In this document: positions 6,579 through 7,675 of the stretch, piece by piece
Layout: every line of letters starts with the position of its first letter
Numbering within the stretch: position 1 is the stretch's first letter
Source: Bacillota bacterium
GTDB lineage: Bacteria > Bacillota > Clostridia > Christensenellales > Aristaeellaceae
Length of the DNA stretch: 7,675 nt
Direction of reading: 5' to 3'
NCBI GenBank assembly: GCA_023391725.1
Contig: JAEWAH010000003.1
Span: 1-7,675, forward strand
Notes under the pieces: generated by a model
What the model was told of the DNA's origin: nothing
Databases searched by the model: none
What the model saw: only the letters and a program-made list of their open reading frames with translations
Translations under genes and position numbers: made by a program

Positions 6579-6607
6579 TTGATTTTTACGCAATGAAAAC
6601 GTACAAT
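6579..6607 (+). promoter_or_regulatory. Sigma-A promoter of the two-component operon
   Basis: The -35 box TTGATT (6579-6584) and -10 box TACAAT (6602-6607) have the ideal 17-bp spacer. The predicted start is near 6614, giving a leader of about 38 nt. It is divergent from the exporter promoter, with about 120 bp of AT-rich DNA between the two -35 boxes, enough room for shared regulatory sites. Confidence 0.72.
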
Positions 6608-6651
6608 ATATCAAAGACGACAAAAGCATCGGCACGAGAGGATGGCGGCCA

Positions 6652-7344
6652 ATGGCTAAGCGGATACTGCTAGTGGATGACGAACCCCTGATCCTCAAGG
6701 GATTGCGCTACACCCTGGAGCAGGAAGGGTATGAAACAGAATCGGCCGCGGATGGAGAAGAAGCGCTGGCGAAGTTTTTTTCCGGCGACTTTGACCTGGT
6801 GCTGCTGGACGTGATGCTGCCCAAGCTGGATGGCATCGCGGTATGCCAGCGCATCCGGGAGTACTCAAGCGTGCCCATCATCATGCTCACCGCCAAGGGC
6901 GAGGACATGGATAAGATCCTGGGCCTTGAGTATGGCGCCGATGATTACATGACCAAGCCTTTCAACATTCTGGAAGTGAAGGCAAGGATCAAGACCATCC
7001 TGCGCCGGGCCGGGCACGGCGGCGGCACGGAGGAAAAGAAGATTGTAAGAGTGCGGGACATGGAAGTCAACGTGGTCAACCGCACTGTTACATTAGGCGG
7101 CAAGGAGGTCAAGCTCACTGCCAAGGAGTTTGACCTGCTCCAGCTTTTCATCAACAACCGTGGAAAGGTATTCAGCCGGGAGGCTATGCTGGAAACGGTC
7201 TGGAAGTACGACTATACGGGGGATGCCCGCACGGTGGATGTACATATCCGGCGCCTGAGGGAGAAAATAGAAAGAAACACGGCCCAGCCCGAGTTTATTT
7301 TCACCAAATGGGGAGTTGGATATTATTTCACAGACAAGGATTAG
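6652..7344 (+). CDS. OmpR/PhoB-family response regulator
   Basis: A 230-residue cytoplasmic DNA-binding response regulator of normal family length. The receiver domain (about 1-120) carries acidic D9 and D10, phosphoacceptor D53 in LLDVMLPKLDG, T80 and K102 (MTKPF). A glycine-rich linker (GHGGG, 121-125) leads to a winged-helix DNA-binding domain (about 130-228) with the family's typical KLTAKEFDLLQLF, DARTVDVHIRRLREKIE and TKWGVGYYF. The ATG at 6652 is preceded by AGAGGA (6637-6642) with a 9-nt gap. An out-of-frame ATG at 6642 encodes only four more codons. A sensor kinase gene follows and overlaps its 3' end. The regulated genes are not identifiable; autoregulation or control of the divergent exporter is possible but not shown. 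Confidence 0.95.
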   Translation: MAKRILLVDDEPLILKGLRYTLEQEGYETESAADGEEALAKFFSGDFDLVLLDVMLPKLDGIAVCQRIREYSSVPIIMLTAKGEDMDKILGLEYGADDYMTKPFNILEVKARIKTILRRAGHGGGTEEKKIVRVRDMEVNVVNRTVTLGGKEVKLTAKEFDLLQLFINNRGKVFSREAMLETVWKYDYTGDARTVDVHIRRLREKIERNTAQPEFIFTKWGVGYYFTDKD

Positions 7345-7675
7345 GCCATTTACCAGCATTAGCTGGAAAATACTGCTCGCCTTCCTGCTGATTGTCGGAG
7401 GTTCGTTCTACGTAATGGCGACCTCCCTGACCAGCCTGGTGGGCGACTATCTTTTTGAACAGCGCATCCGCGCCGACCGCATCAGCGTGGAAAAGCTGGC
7501 CGTTCAGATTGGCCCTCTTTTGGGTGGGGCCAAGGCACAGGAGCTCACCGACCGGCTGAAAGAGGCCGGGGGCGAACTGGGCGGACGGCTGATGGTGCTG
7601 GACGCGGATGCCAAGGTGCAGTTCGACAGCTTTTCCGAATGGAACGGCGTGCGTTTGCAATACCCGGAAGTGCTG
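7316..7675 (+). CDS. Sensor histidine kinase, N-terminal part (runs off right edge)
   Basis: This frame is open from after the stop at 7268-7270 to the window end. With a TTG start at 7316 it gives 120 residues. It shows a short basic N-terminus (TRIRPFTSISWK), one membrane helix (about 18-42, ILLAFLLIVGGSFYVM) and then an extracytoplasmic segment with an amphipathic stretch (EQRIRADRISVEKLAVQIG). The segment RLMVLDADAKVQFDSFSEWN is of the kind seen in the sensor region of WalK-like Firmicute kinases. The HAMP, His-box and ATPase parts would lie outside the window. It would pair with the upstream regulator and phosphorylate its D53. The start is uncertain: no ATG or GTG occurs before the membrane helix, and GGGGAG directly abuts the TTG. 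ATT codons at 7322 or 7325 have better spacing but are rare starts. Confidence 0.75.
   Translation, partial: MDIISQTRIRPFTSISWKILLAFLLIVGGSFYVMATSLTSLVGDYLFEQRIRADRISVEKLAVQIGPLLGGAKAQELTDRLKEAGGELGGRLMVLDADAKVQFDSFSEWNGVRLQYPEVL

Noticed and set aside
7328..7660. Minus-strand 110-codon frame at the right end
   Set aside because: Antisense to the kinase N-terminus, which has a membrane helix and continues the two-component operon.

Overview
This window reads as chromosomal DNA of a fairly GC-rich member of the Clostridia (Bacillota). The evidence is strong Shine-Dalgarno sites, sigma-A type promoters with AT-rich spacers, a Firmicute-style topoisomerase III with a C-terminal zinc ribbon, a heterodimeric ABC exporter pair and an OmpR/PhoB-type regulator followed by a kinase gene. 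The genus cannot be fixed from the sequence.

Layout. Positions 1-2076 (minus) hold the first 692 codons of DNA topoisomerase III (topB), which runs off the left edge. Positions 2077-2529 are a 453-bp intergenic stretch full of palindromes, including a 22-bp perfect one; they look like dispersed repeats and may include the ABC operon terminator and a topB promoter. Positions 2530-6187 (minus) hold two ABC half-transporters in a translationally coupled operon. Positions 6188-6651 are a divergent control region with one convincing promoter in each direction. The minus-strand promoter gives the ABC operon a leader of about 235 nt with attenuator-like structures. Positions 6652-7344 (plus) encode a complete response regulator. 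Positions 7316-7675 (plus) hold the start of a sensor histidine kinase that runs off the right edge.

How the genes fit together. The two ABC proteins form an asymmetric pair. The upstream protein (BmrC-like) has Asp at the Walker B catalytic position and a canonical LSGGQ signature. The downstream protein (BmrD-like) has the catalytic Glu and a deviant LSTGE signature. Together they would make one degenerate and one competent ATP site, as in BmrCD and TM287/288 exporters. The response regulator and kinase form a two-component system reading away from the exporter; any control of the exporter by it is inference.

The genes belong to known families. The parts most worth a second look are non-coding: the ABC leader (terminator-like hairpin, an anti-Shine-Dalgarno segment able to pair with the exporter ribosome site, an unexplained small ORF and an 11-bp direct repeat) and the palindrome mosaic between topB and the exporter. 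No CRISPR array, tRNA, rRNA or insertion sequence was seen.
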